Source: Armillaria gallica
Taxonomy: Eukaryota > Basidiomycota > Agaricomycetes > Agaricales > Physalacriaceae
Reading direction: 5' to 3'
Length of the DNA stretch: 64,000 nt
Assembly: GCA_037576215.1 (NCBI GenBank)
Contig: JBANDB010000018.1
Location: forward strand, 992,001 to 1,056,000
Within the stretch, counting starts at the first letter, position 1. The number at the start of each line of letters is the position of its first letter. Below are positions 35,045-47,059 of the stretch, piece after piece. The notes under the pieces are model-generated. The model did not search any database and was not told the origin of the DNA. It saw only the letters and a list, made by a program, of their open reading frames with translations. Made by a program: the position numbers and the translations under genes.

Positions 35045-37953
35045 TCATATCGATTTCATGTTAACATCCGAGAGAGTCTTAAATGCATCCTTGTACGCAT
35101 CCAACAAGGCCTTCACCCTCGTCCGCTCAGCAACAAGACTCTCGTCCTCATTAAGCATATCCGCGAACAACTCCGGTTTGTACAGTGACGCGACGAGTCG
35201 GTTCTGCACCTGCTGCGACGTATGATTCACAAGGAAATGCATAATCGCCTTGGGCACCAAGTCAAGGATGCTCTGTCTGACAATCTCAAAGTACGAAGAG
35301 ATGAGGGACCGGATAAGCGAGGTCTCCATCTCTTCTCGTACGGAGAGATGATTCGTTTCTGAAGAGATCTAGAAGATGTAAGGCGTCAACAACGGAAAAA
35401 GACAAAGCGTGATTTCGCTCACAGCTTCTATATGCTTCCCAAGACTCTTCATGTCATATGCAGCATTGTTCCCATCCAAATTCCGTCGCCCAGCCATCAA
35501 TCCAGATGAGATGGCCGGATCTGCACCCGATGTGTCCCGCCCGACAGGGACAATATTGTTACTGTTTGGTCGTTCCTGTGGCCCGGCTCCAGACACGGGC
35601 CCAGGTCCGTTTTGGCCAAAGAAGTAATTGAGGAAGGTTTCCCTGGCTGAGGAGGATGATGAACCAGAGACGGAGTGCGGCCGATGGGGCTGGTTGCGCA
35701 AAACAGACGGGATCTTTTTGTTGAGAGTGGGTGTGGAAGAGTTGGCAGGGGCGTTGGGTAATGTGGGTGTATTTCGTGAACGGTCGTGGATGGTGTTTGA
35801 TACGGAGCGACTATCACTACGAGCACCATGGGCTGCACTGGTGGTACTGTTCGTATCTTCAGATGAGGTCTCATCTTCATCGTCTGCCGAAGAAGTAACG
35901 CCGTTTATAGGCTCGGCAGATGCGGGCTAAAAAAAATCTAAATCAGAACGACCGTACATTGCATCATTGTAGCCAAACTTGCCCGTGGAGGAATTGATGG
36001 TCTTTGGTATTGCGTGGATTGTGCGTTTATTGTCCCATTAACGAATGCAGGGTGGTTCGTATTGATGTAGGCCGCCTGGATCGCGATGAGGCTTTGTGTA
36101 TATTCCGATGTCGGGCTTAGACGCTCTCGTAACAACTCCGATACCACTTCGATCAACTGCGCATGAAGGCGAGGGAATCGTTGTAGCTCCTGCGAGGATG
36201 ACGATGAGACCGTGAATTGACCAAACGCGATTGATTGCATACCACACTCGTACAGTTATGGCATATCTTCACCAGCTCCTCGTATACCAGCTCCACACAC
36301 CGAAGACTAGGCGCTTCTAGCAGTTTGATCTGAGGCTTCACGAGAAGATCGAATGCAACTTCCGGAACGAAGAGACTCGGCCGTGGTCCCGTCGAGTTGC
36401 GGATCGCTGTTCGAATGTCTTGATCGTCTAGGTTGTGCGTGGGCTCAATTGAGCTCAGCGCATGGCCAAAGATATCGTTGAAGATGTAATATATCCGTGC
36501 GCCGCCGGATAGCTCCTTCGTAGAGATGTCAATATTGGTGCCGTCAATCGATGAGACGAAATCCCTCGCGAATTGGGTCATGAGTCGTAGTATCAACGAT
36601 CCTTGCTGTGCGCGCAGGCAATTTAATACTAGCTATGAGAAGAGGGCGCAGTCAACGCACCTGATTTTTGTCCCCAAAAACAGCGGCATCGCCAAACGAG
36701 TTCAGTTCCTGCTGAGCCTGCCCCATGAGTGTGTTGAGCCTCGCTTTCATGTCAGGAAGCTTCTCCCTGATATGATTCAGTAGAACCTGCCTAGCCTTCA
36801 GCCTCGTTCCTTCCCACGTGCATAAAGAGCACGCACCTGATTCAGTGTTTTGGCTAAGTATTTGGTACCATTCTTGTGAGAAATATTGCGGTAAGCGGGA
36901 TGGTTGCGGAAGTACTCCGTTTCGCTGTCCAAGGCGTCCTTCATGGTTTTCTCAGCGTTGATATCTTGCTGGCTACGATTAACAACGCCGATGAAGCCAA
37001 GTTTGAGGGGATACACGCGACCGGTGAGGATGTCGAGCGCGTTCGTGCCCGCATCCATGAGGTCGAGTTTCGTCAGAATGCCAATGGTGCGACGGCCTTG
37101 TGGGTCAACTGTCCGCGCGAGTTTGAGAGATTCCGAGTTGGCTAGATCGACATTGGCTGCAGATACCGACAATATAACACTACCAGATCATGAGATGAGG
37201 CAATATAGGTCGCTTATACGGGTACATACCTGTTAGGATTAGAGATATAATCCACAACGAGGTTGCGGATTTGACGTTCAATGTCGCTGGGTTGGTCCCC
37301 GACTGGAATCTAAGCATTCGTTGAGAGAGACGAAAGAGAACGGGGCGCCATTGACGCACCTTTGTCAGTCCAGGCAAATCCACTAATGTTAGATCGAGAA
37401 CATCCGGGCTGTAAATCCTCAGCGAGATGGGTAGTTTACTGACACCCTTGTTCTGGCCGGCAACGCGAAACGTTTCCTGCTCGATCTCTTTTCGTATTTC
37501 GTTAAAGTCGGTGAATCGCTTATCGACATGGAGGAATTGGGCCCATTCGGTGTACGGCGGGTTGTTGGGTGAGGGCTCGGACGGTACCGGGGTATGTATG
37601 AGTTGGAGGACGAGTGGTCGCCTTGTTACGATTCCTTGGCCTCGAGGAAGAAAATCGCGACCGACAATTCTAGAAGAATTATGAGTTGGGACATTGCAAA
37701 GAAATGAAGAACCTCATTACGTCTCCAGTACACTGGATTTTCCTGCCGACTGACTGCCCACCTTTGGAGATTGGGTTCAGTAAGATAAAGCAATAATATG
37801 AAAATAAACGCACAACGACGAGCTGCGGCATATCCAGTTCCCCTCCTAAGAATCATTTCAATTTTTGAAGATCTCGAGAATGTGAAAGGACCGACCAAGG
37901 TTACTGAAGGTGTCCTGAAGCTTGTTAACCAGCTTTATTAGGTCGGAATCCAT
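35045..37953 (-). CDS. DNM1: Dynamin-related GTPase, Dnm1 type (mitochondrial/peroxisomal fission)
   Basis: Eleven exons (37896-37953, 37814-37845, 37721-37761, 37360-37669, 37230-37309, 36837-37179, 36661-36786, 36243-36605, 35958-36189, 35423-35883, 35045-35368) give 789 aa. Dnm1 assembles on mitochondria and peroxisomes and constricts them. Seen: G1 GSQSAGKSS, switch I region GIVTRRPL, G3 DLPG, G4 TKLD. The middle domain has [39 protein letters not shown] and [10 protein letters not shown], which match Dnm1 rather than Vps1. An insert B has [10 protein letters not shown] and FLNYFFGQ. The GTPase effector domain has [31 protein letters not shown]. The exon 9/10 junction is the least certain: a 75-nt intron was chosen because the frame requires it. 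Confidence 0.9.
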
Positions 37954-38656
37954 GGTGGGATGACTGCGATGGTCGACGACGGAGAGAAGGTGAAAGAGGA
38001 ACAGCAGGATTTTTTGCGCGCGTCGCGTCGCTACGGCTTCATCCTTTGCGCATGTTTGATTCAAATGTGTATTAAGTAATGGATGCTATTTTTAGGGGCC
38101 TTCATAATACGCGTCCTCCCAGCAGTGCCGGCGGTATGCATTCGCTTAATTGCGGCGAGGACGAGGTTGCTCGGCATGCTGGAGAAATTGCTATCTGAAT
38201 CATTCTTACTTTAATACCTTCGTATCCCATCTCCTAACCCCCTGGCTCTGGATCTGCGACTTGAACCTTCTTGGGGTTGCTTACGCCTAAACAAGGACTC
38301 GAACCAGTACAGTTTGATACTCAATGATAGTCAATTGAAGCCTCCGCGTTTGCCAATGAATAAACCGATTTCATGAGATACGCGCAACTTCCAATTGTTC
38401 GACTACTCGGCATATCATTCATCATTGATAATTTGTTTTCCACCGAAATTTTGAGGCGGTTCGTACGTACTTGGAAGCCAAGACCGGAAAGCGGGAAGAC
38501 CCGTCATAGATTTGCACTCGACTGGTGGGAATTCACCGTCAACAGGGACACCCTGTACAAAGACACGCAAGATGCGAAGGCGAATCCGGAGACTATTGCC
38601 TTTAGGTTGTGCAACCTCAAGACGGACATGAGCGTTGACTTATCCGGCAACAACAA
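37954..38656. other. DNM1 upstream region
   Basis: Holds the DNM1 promoter. The plus-strand frame at 38373-38663 has no recognised motif and is not supported as a gene. Confidence 0.35.
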
Positions 38657-39400
38657 TCAATAGAACATCATTATATCATGACGAGAATACTGACCTTGTT
38701 GTCCACGTTCGACGAGGTTCTGAATTTCAGGCATAGGCTTGAAAGCGAGAAACACCATTTGAGGCGGATGTCCTTTAGACAACAAATGCAGTCGTACAGA
38801 ATCTTGGGGAAGAGATAGAGGAAATGATTCTTCGAGAGACTGCAAAACTATCGAATCCGTCTTCAAGCGTAGCTTCAGGAAGGCGCGTATATATTCCGAG
38901 TTGATCAAACTTTGGTCAACTAGACCGTCTTTTAACAGCAATTGCAGCATCTTCCCATTCCACCCCACTAACCTGTACAGCGGAATCGACCACGGTATGC
39001 CGTTGGGCAGGCATAGGTCTTTCCCCGCACTGAATAAGGGTGCTTTGCTGTCCGGAATGATGCGAAAGCGAATACCGCCAAGAACGGCAGGAAGATCGGT
39101 ATGTGTCCAGTAGTAGAGAAACCCTTTACAGGACTCAGGAAAGGGAATATTCTGGTTGGCGACGCGCGAATACCGGATCCGCGGTCGGGAAGAGAGATTC
39201 TCTGGGGCGGTGACTGAAATCATGTTTGAAAAGTTGCAAAAGTCATCCCGCGTCAGATTTGTCGCGTTTAGCGTCGAGATATCCGGGCACGTACGGCTGC
39301 GTTTAAGCAGAAGGGACATGACAGATGTACAATGAAAGGTCGCTGGGCGTCCCAGACTGAAGCTGGTTCTCCGCAACGCAGGAGATATTCGTAAAATCAT
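38657..39400 (-). CDS. Conserved hypothetical protein of Agaricomycetes
   Basis: An uninterrupted 247-codon frame beginning MILRISPALRR. The segment CKGFLYYW...LPAVLGGIRFRI...FSAGKDLCLPNGIPWSIPLYRL resembles a family of uncharacterised proteins seen repeatedly in mushroom genomes (recognition from memory, no function known). No signal peptide or membrane span. A donor-like GTCAGT at about 38690 suggests the true 3' end could be spliced, so the last ten or so residues are doubtful. It stands divergent from the F-box relic at 39555 with about 150 bp between. Confidence 0.55.
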   Translation of the reverse strand: MILRISPALRRTSFSLGRPATFHCTSVMSLLLKRSRTCPDISTLNATNLTRDDFCNFSNMISVTAPENLSSRPRIRYSRVANQNIPFPESCKGFLYYWTHTDLPAVLGGIRFRIIPDSKAPLFSAGKDLCLPNGIPWSIPLYRLVGWNGKMLQLLLKDGLVDQSLINSEYIRAFLKLRLKTDSIVLQSLEESFPLSLPQDSVRLHLLSKGHPPQMVFLAFKPMPEIQNLVERGQQGQYSRHDIMMFY

Positions 39401-39554
39401 TCCGTATGCTGAGATTGAGCTGTCGTATAGTCAGTATTACGGGGACTTGAAAACTCGACCGAAAACGAACAGAATGTCCCTTCAGTCAATAGTCTTGGCT
39501 CCTTTGCAAAGGCTCCAAACAGCAGTGAGTGATCTTTGAGTCTGCTATAAGAAT

Positions 39555-41182
39555 ATGGCTTCAACAGCTGAGCCAAGCGAGCCAAAAGCAAGCACTGTGG
39601 TCGAGCGGAAAAGAAAAGAAACGATCACAGTGCTGACTAAGACGAGAAACGATTCTGCTGATAGGGGCTATGCCTTTCCTTCCTACAATTTACTCATGGC
39701 CAATTTCGAAGACCTACATGACGACGTCTTGATTCTTACAATCCAATTTGTCCGTTATCGTCCATGTCCTTCGAATCAGCGACTTCCATCCAACATCGCT
39801 CCCTTAACTCGCACTTGTCGTCGGCTGCGCACCTCTGTTTTTCCATAATTTTAACAAAGGTAGCGTGGACATAGGTTAATCCGTCTCAAGGAGTTCCTCT
39901 TTTCCCCCAACGTCCATATGTGGCTTCATTCGGGAGTTGGATATCGTCATAATCCAATGCCCTTCAGGGATGCTCAAGTAGTACTATTGCCAGGGTCGTG
40001 GCAATCTACGTGATGTGAGGGACTATCTGGCAGTCATCTCAGACATGATGAACAGAGCAGCTCCCTCAATGCGTGCTCTCCATACAGTTTAGTTCAAAAT
40101 TTTGAGGACATAGATTTGGGTCCTTGGCGCACGTTACTCGAGGCTATCTTTCTGCTACTAGCTCTCGACATCGACGCACCGTGGACTTCAAGGACAGAAG
40201 CAGAAGCCTTCTCCTCTTTCACCCTGTGCTACGCCCACCTTCGTCGTTTTATCTCCCATGCACCGTTCATCCATTTGCCCGAAACCGCAGGTTATGGAAA
40301 AAGAGGCTCTGACCAGATCAATGTCGAGGTGCACAATTTGCGGCTCGTCCTCAGCTCCAATCGGGGCTCGCTGGAGATATTGGAACTACCCGGTGAACTG
40401 GCGGACGATCTCTTTGATTCGCCTTTTCCCTCACTGAAGGAGCTATTCCTCCTTGGTTATACGCCCGACCCATTCTAGTTATATTATACATTGACTCGTG
40501 CCTCGCCGCCGGTTTCCCGCATTCAGAAGCTACAGATCGAAACCGCCTCCAGCAATATCTTCCCTTTGTGAAGCCAGATGACATCTGCATTAACCCGCGA
40601 CAACATAGCCAGGTTACGATCCCTGACCCTATCAAGCCCTCTTCCAAGTGATACTTTCTTCAGCGTCCTGCCACCGAGTCTGGAACACCTATCCCTTACA
40701 TCGTATCCTGAGCTGTTCCCACTTCCTAGGATCCATGAGCCACGGATACCTGTCGATATCACGTCTTGGTTTCATGCAGTCAAGACCATTTTAGCTTCGG
40801 GTTCTTTCTTCGAAGCTTGAACATATCCTACAGGTGGGAATCAAATCAAGTTGTAAGCAGCCTCTTTTCTTTGATATCTCAAACTTCACCGTACCTGGAG
40901 CTTCACGAACTGAACCGATATATCTGGAAGGGAGATCCCTTCGATGTTGTGTCGTTGTTGGAGACATCCCTCCACAGCCTCAACTACTTACGATTAAATT
41001 TAGAGAGGACGGCCGGTGATCCCTATGGTTTGTTCGCTGCTATGGATGACGAAAACCGCCGTGCTATTGCGAAGCAGTCTATCCAGAAGTTGGCGATTTC
41101 CATTGCTTCACTTCGGAACATTTCACGGTCGGTCCTCGTCCTTCAAGCCGTGGCTCCGATGCGAGTAGCAGCTCCCAAGTGA
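39555..41182 (+). pseudogene. F-box/LRR-type protein, decayed
   Basis: The first frame (39555-39848) has an F-box-like segment FEDLHDDVLILTIQFV...APLTRTCRRLRTS. Related sequence then continues in shifted frames: RLKEFLFSPNVHMWLHS near 39890, DLGPWRTLLEAIFLLL to GSLEILELPGELADDLF (40116-40478), SLPPSLEHLSLTSYPELFPLP (about 40578-40817) and LRSLNISYRW to the stop at 41182. Breaks are stop codons and frame changes not explained by GT-AG introns. F-box proteins are substrate adaptors of SCF ubiquitin ligases; this copy is presumably non-functional. Confidence 0.65.
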
Positions 41183-42967
41183 ACATGGCGGAAGTGGTAA
41201 ATATCATGGCTAAATGGTGGTACAGACGTCGATGTTCGAAGGTTATGAAGCGTAAATGTGTACATATGATTCCCGCTATTGTGTTAGGGTAATCATCCTG
41301 TCACACTACACCGCACTTCGCTCGGGAAGCCATTTTTGTGCTAAATAGCACGAAAAACTTAGGGTCTTCTCGTGGGAGGTCACTGTAACTTCAGACCATC
41401 CTTCAACTGTGCCGTCCCCTGTCGCGCTACTACCAATCCCCTCGCGACCGGGAATCCGCTGGCGTCTTATCACTACGAGCCCGGTCTTTAAGTCCTGATT
41501 TACGTTCTGATATCCTGTGCCGCAGAACTAGTAAATCCTGTAGCATCTTCACTGCCCGACAAAGGCTCGAAGCCATCGAGAATCTAGATCTCTTTCTACG
41601 TGAAATTGTACAAGTCACGTCCGCCTATCTTGATTCTTAGCTTTGACTATCTGTTCAGGCCTCCACACCTGTATAACTATCTCGTAGCAACACACACTAC
41701 GAAACCAAATCTGCAGCTCTCTTCGTAATTGCTGTTATGAGCAAATTGTGGCCAGCAAATATTCCACCGTTATTTGACATATCTATACGACTCCGTTCAT
41801 GATGATTTTATCTGTCGCTATACTAATAAAAACAAAATCTTTGGACTTCATGCTTCGAGAACACGCCATGCTGTGATCTCGCCTAATGTTTGAGGACCTT
41901 CATCAATGTCCCAGAGTACGCCATACATAGAGGTGAGGAACTCGTCTGCTCTCGTAATACCCCAGATCTCACTTCGCATGGATAGGTCCGGACATGGACG
42001 TGCATCACTGATGCCTCTCGCACTCTTTAGTGCTGGTTCCCCCTTTTCGCTGCATCTTCTGAACTTCTTTTATAAAACGGTCGCGGTTCACTGTCAAGAA
42101 GTGGTCATCTCCGAAAGTCATGGATCTACCTTGCGCAAACACACGCACCCCTTTCCCGTGATGAATACTCCGAGTCTGCTTCTGTCCGAATCTCAAATCT
42201 CGTCATCCCGCGGCCTCGATTCTTGATGTTTCGCCACCCCCACAATACCCCGCAGTCTTGGTTCGCACGTCAACTTGATCTTTTCTTCGTGCATCCCTTG
42301 ACCCGGATCGATGCGCTTCTCAATTCATGCATTCCACGCCACCCATGAGTACTGCCCCACTTGGGGTACAGCGGGTATCAAGATTCAACGAGAAGAAGTA
42401 TGGTAGCTATTCTCCTCGTTTCGACTCGGTCATGATTATGATGAGTTTACGGTAATGGTATTACCCCTCCTTCTCACCTATCATTGATATTGATTCTGTA
42501 ACGAAGCAAACATCGTTCTCTTCTGCTGTAGGATGAAGTGAGCAGGGCGGCTCGCATGATGGAAACTTGGGAGAGACCTGTTGTTCGGCAGTGCTGAAGA
42601 TTTTGATGTGAATATACTATCAATCTATATGAGGAATACACGATAGCAAATGACGAAGAAAGTCCCAGGAAAGATTTTCGAACCATGGTCTTGAATGGGA
42701 AGAAGCACGAGGCTTGAGATAAGACTCGGAAGATACTTGATATGGAGTCGCGTGATAGAGAATGTTGGCATGCGAAAGATGGGTGGCTAGGCACATTGTT
42801 AGATACCCGATGTCATGAAAATTTGAAGCATGTTGGCTGCGAAACATTGGCAGGTAAAATCACCAGGACGAATTGTCTACTACTAAAAGCTTGACCTAAG
42901 TCTAGACAACCAATTATAGTGCCTCGACATGGTAGAAGCGGTGAGGTCATGACCCGCTGAGGCTCAC
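41183..42967. other. Intergenic, no recognised gene
   Basis: About 1.8 kb between the F-box relic and the inverted repeat. Short frames on both strands have no motif. Confidence 0.35.
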
Positions 42968-43446
42968 GTGAATAGACAATGAAATGATGCCGAATTATAT
43001 GGAGGTCGATGCTGGTGCGTGAGAAAATGGATATCGAAGTTCAGGCTCAAAATAAGATCGCTACCACTGTCCACTTCACTCGAGCGGCTTTCTCACCCCC
43101 GCATTATCTTCGACCGTCGGAAGGATATCGTAGCTGAAGAAATACCAAGGAACTAGCGGTCAAAAAGCTTTCACGATATGCGGTACGTCCTACTAGTAAG
43201 AGCGTACCTGAATACTTGGTGCTCTCAAAATTTAAACGATGGTTTTGTCTCTAGGCGTGTACTTCTGGTTTAAGAAGAGGGGAAATGGGGAAGAATGTCC
43301 CAGAAAAGGGGAGGAGTCGCGTCCTTGTTGGCGGCAGGAACTTGAAGTCAATGAGTTGAATCCGCGTGATCCTATTGTAAGTACGTTCCGTTTTTCTACT
43401 CCTTCTCGTCACAATTGAGATTAGATGTAGTAGAAATCCGACGGCG
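42968..43446. repeat. Inverted copy of 3586-4075 (GST 5' flank segment)
   Basis: Reverse complement of 3586-4075 with only scattered differences; includes the GCTTTCTCACCCCCGC box and the GAAATCCGACGGCG end. Here it lies upstream of a GST in the correct orientation (43820-44635). Confidence 0.78.
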
Positions 43447-43779
43447 CAAGCGTTCAGCCGGTAGTAAGGGACCATTAGTAAGTTATGACAATCCCCAAAC
43501 AATCTCATTCCATTCAAGTTCCCCATCCCGAAGGCAAAGGAAACTGACACGATTCTAGACTAGCGCCACCTCTTACCATGTTCCTTGCAACGTTAACGGT
43601 TTCAATGACCGGCGCGCAGTTCTCTGCGACCACGTGCGATATAGACTCTAGCCACATTTTAAAATGTACAAAACCTTGGTGGAACTCTCAATTATAGCCC
43701 TCCTTCATCGATGATATCGATCATCAGTCAGCGCTTCAGCGCCAGTAGCGCCAGTCAGCCATTATGTGAGCGCCTCTCG

Positions 43780-43789
43780 TTATATATAT
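43780..43789 (+). promoter_or_regulatory. TATA box of the GST at 43820-44635
   Basis: TTATATATAT about 35 nt upstream of the ATG, the strongest TATA of the GST copies, in the conserved CTCTCGTTATATAT...GATCC context. Confidence 0.5.
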
Positions 43790-43819
43790 CGATCCCTCAA
43801 GCCAGAGCGACCATCTAAG

Positions 43820-44635
43820 ATGACCACCCCGCTTACCCTGTACGACATCCCCTCGACTCTTCCTAGCAAATCTTGGTCGCCTAACATCTATAAAGTCAGG
43901 TTCGTGCCTTTCGTCACATACTAAGTAGTAAGACGGCTCATCGTCGCATTCAGATACGTGCTCAACTATAAAGGCCTTCCACACCACACCGAATGGGTCG
44001 AGTTCCCCCACATCGAAGGACTCTACAAAAGGCTCGGCGCCCAAGCCAGTGATACCAAGCCTGACGGCGTCACACCCTACTACACTCTCCCCCTTCTCCA
44101 CGATCACTCCACGGACGCCCTTGTCTCCGGCTCAGCAGCCATCGCCCGCTACCTCGACAAAACCTACCCCGAAACACCCTCTGTCATCCCCAAGGGCACC
44201 GATGCGCTACACTACGCCTTCAACGAGGCGCTACTCTCCCACATCCAAGTCACTGCTCTCAGGCGGTTGACCCTCGCCAAGACCAACTCCATAATGAATC
44301 CCGTCAGCGAGGAGTATACCAGGAGGATGGGGGAGGCTACATTGTTGGAGGAACAGAGATTGGAGGATACGGACCCGAAGGGTGAGGAGAGGGAGAAGGA
44401 GTGGGCGAAATTGGAAGAGGTTTTCGGAAAGGTTGATAGGTGGTATGGGAAGGGGGATAGGTATGTAATGGGGGATGTTGTGTCGTATGCGGATTTCACG
44501 GTTAGCGCGTGGGTCATGTGGTTTCGCACGCTATTTGGGGTGGACAGCGAGGAGTGGAAGAATGTCTCGAGGTGGCATGGAGGTAGATGGGGCGCGTTGG
44601 TGAAGGACTTGGAAAAGTACGAGACTGTTCTATGA
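43820..44635 (+). CDS. Glutathione S-transferase, etherase (LigE/GTE-like) type, inverted copy
   Basis: Two exons, 43820-43899 and 43954-44635, with the same intron position as the minus-strand copies; 253 aa. Begins MTTPLTLYD; WSPN, YTLPLL, SGSAAIARYLDKTYPE and KGDRYVMGDVVSYADFTV are all present. One change stands out: the residue before the glutathione-contacting Ser is Gly here (SGSAA) instead of Asp (SDSAA) in the other copies. That could weaken glutathione binding (inference). Its 5' flank (42968-43446) and 3' flank (44640-45000) mirror the locus at 3.6-5.3 kb in reverse orientation. Cytosolic, detoxification-type role expected from the family. Confidence 0.92.
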
Positions 44636-44639
44636 TCAG

Positions 44640-45000
44640 CCTGTCTGTGAGAGCGCTGATGGTCCAGGCGTCGCTGCCCACGGAAATTCTCGTTCGATGG
44701 CGGCCACATTGTCGCGATAATGCTTCATGAGAATCCTTGGATCTATGAGATGAAATAAAAATTTGAATCGAAAGAAACGAGCGAGCCCATACTGTTCATT
44801 CTGGAGGAACAGCGTTCAACCCATACTGGCTATAAAATATGTTGCAGGTCTCACGACAGGTTTCGAGTCGAAAAACTACAAATATAATCGAGTATGTGAT
44901 GGCAGAGAAATAGAGTGATTTGGCGCGTCGCTGTCGTCGTTCTTGCCGGCGGACGGAGTGAACGGCATCGAAGACCGGCAAAACAAACAAACCCCGCCCT
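44640..45000. repeat. GST 3' flank, inverse of 4076-4442
   Basis: Diverged reverse complement of the sequence downstream of the GST at 4443-5255 (GAGCGAGCCCATAC, GATTTGGCGCGTCG and GGCATCGAAGACCGGC-type stretches). No gene. Confidence 0.55.
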
Positions 45001-46365
45001 TTCTTTCACAACCTCGATGTCAACTACAAACTTATTTATATCGAGCCAATATCTATCTGGTCCGAAATTGCTGTTTGAAATCAACACCATTATTTTCTCT
45101 AAAATAACATCGTTGGCTTTGTCCGATCCCTCAGAGCTTGGGATATGAATACAAGAACTTCTGTCAGGCGTCTGCTACCCATGTGAGCTTATCTGTCCTG
45201 TGAGCGCTAACGCTTAAACAGTCTTCATCCTATCTTTCTTGACCCGCAGAGGCTAGATGATTCACATCTCTGTCCTCCTTGGCCTGGTTGTAGCGACGTA
45301 CAAGGTCGACGGGTATCCCAAGGATATCAAAATTGTCCAATTGGAACACATCAAGCCCCCTGTCAAGGTGTGCACTGTGATTTTATTGCCTCCTGGGAAG
45401 CACGCCTAGGGGGACGTTATCAGGGAAAATTGACGGATATTCGATATGGTGCATAACAGGGCGAGTCTCTTTTCATGTGCGTGCACGTGGATCTAATTTG
45501 GGTGCAGGCATGGCTTATGCTAAGGCTATCCCAAACGTTTCATCGTCGAGGAAAGACGTACAACGCGCTCCGTCTTCTGTCTCCCTAATGTCAACGGAGC
45601 TCTCCAAACAGACTCCGAGTGCGCCAATCTCTCGCCTGCATGTTCTATGCATCAAATCTGAGTAACCGCGTTGGATACGTGAGGGGTGGTGAATCTGAAG
45701 CAGCATCCAATGGCATCTTACTCCACCCTAGTGTGTTGTTCCTGCTGACCATGTTCCGTTAAAAACGCGCACCACGTCTCCCTCCCGCTAACCTCTTGAT
45801 TTGATAAGAGACAAGGCGTGTCCTGCTGTCTTTCTTGATTACGAGCTCTCCATTGACAAAAGTTTATCACAGCTTAGGGCACGCATCTTCTCTCGGAAAT
45901 GTAGTCGGATCAGCGAGCTTAGACTGATACTTTCAACCATGTTTCTTTGCCCTTTCTTATTCCTGGGGGTCTCGGTGTCGTGCTTCTTCGTCTCCTGCGC
46001 AAGAGGTTTACCGAGATCGAGTTTCTTTGCATAAGGTTACTCCGAGCTTGACATCATCCTTGCACCCCCAGGCTGGTCTTTCAGCGCGTAAAAGTCCCGT
46101 AATGTAACTTGATCTTCATGATTCTTGCTGTCAGCATTTGTAAAGCCGGTCATTAAACGAACAATTTTCGTATTTAGATTCCTGCTAAGAGACATGAAGG
46201 TGTGACAGTCAAAGAGTTCAGAAAACAAGCACTGGTGGTATGAAAGATCCGTTGAGGTTAGAGGCATGTAAGCAATATATGATAGATCTAATCTCACCTA
46301 CTCACAGTGACGCTGTGCGAAAGAAATGCTCACCAGAACTGTACAAAAGACATTATGCAATCAAC
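45001..46365. other. Intergenic, no recognised gene
   Basis: A short frame at about 45257-45405 starts MIHISVLLGLVVATYKVDGY, but it has no continuation. Otherwise no supported coding sequence. Confidence 0.35.
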
Positions 46366-46470
46366 ACGACATAGACTCTACCTGGGAATTGAACCCAAAT
46401 TTGGTGGCATGCCATGTTTAATAGTAAGCGCGCGGGCTGACCGATATACTACGAGAGAATTGTGTTTGTG
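46366..46470 (-). repeat. tRNA-like element 1 (degenerate)
   Basis: The minus strand holds a T-arm TTGGGTTCAATTCCCAG and a D-arm-like AGTATATCGGTCAG. No proper anticodon stem can be formed, so it is a pseudo-tRNA or SINE head rather than a tRNA gene. Confidence 0.5.
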
Positions 46471-46564
46471 TAACCCGGTCGGCTTGTAGGGGAGAGTGGG
46501 AGATCACAGCAACTGGTACTGTTTTAAGTGCTCGTTACCAAAGATTTATTTACACCCACTTTCG

Positions 46565-46960
46565 CAGCGCGCGTGCTTTCCTGCCGGTCGGTCAATGGTT
46601 TGGTTTAAATATTGTTGTTCAAAACATTTCACCAAACTATCTCATCTAATTCTGGCTAGGATTCGAACCTAGTGTTTATCTAGTTGTTAGTATAACTGAT
46701 ATGCTACCAGAGATGTAATTGACGAGGAAAGAGGAGTCATTGTAGATAGTAGAAAAGAAGATGGGTCATTACTATATCAAGCCGTAAACTCTTCGAAGCG
46801 CACGCGCTTTCCTGTCGGTTGGTCAATGTTTGGCTTCAACTTCTGTTGGTTGTCCAAAACTTTTACCATCCTGTCTTTGAACGAACTCTGGTAGGATTCG
46901 AACCTAGTGTTTACCTAGCTGCCAGTATAACTGATATACGACCATAGGTGTACCTGGCGA
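46565..46960 (-). repeat. Two tandem tRNA-like (SINE-like) units, period about 235 bp
   Basis: Two units share a head (CGCGCGTGCTTTCCTG.CGGT.GGTCAATG type) and a minus-strand tRNA-like part at 46650-46714 and 46886-46947. Each tRNA-like part carries a T-arm with GGTTCGAATCCTA and a D-arm ATATCAGTTATAC. Acceptor-like ends pair partly (CTCTGG/CCAGAG) but the anticodon arm is degenerate. Best explained as tRNA-derived repeats. Confidence 0.55.
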
Positions 46961-47059
46961 AGCACAAAGAGAGAGCAGAATAGTGTTATTATCAAATTAT
47001 ACGCGAACGACTTTTACAATAAAATAAGAAAATGTTACCACCTGATTGCGACATCACCG

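Noticed and set aside
35045..37953. Dynamin could be Vps1 rather than Dnm1
   Set aside because: The N-terminus resembles both, but the middle-domain segments ([23 protein letters not shown]) and FLNYFFGQ in insert B match Dnm1.
38373..38663. 96-codon plus-strand frame between DNM1 and the hypothetical gene
   Set aside because: No motif and its end overlaps the 3' end of the better-supported minus-strand gene.
46650..46947. Functional tRNA genes
   Set aside because: T-arms are good but no five-pair anticodon stem with a seven-base loop can be formed.
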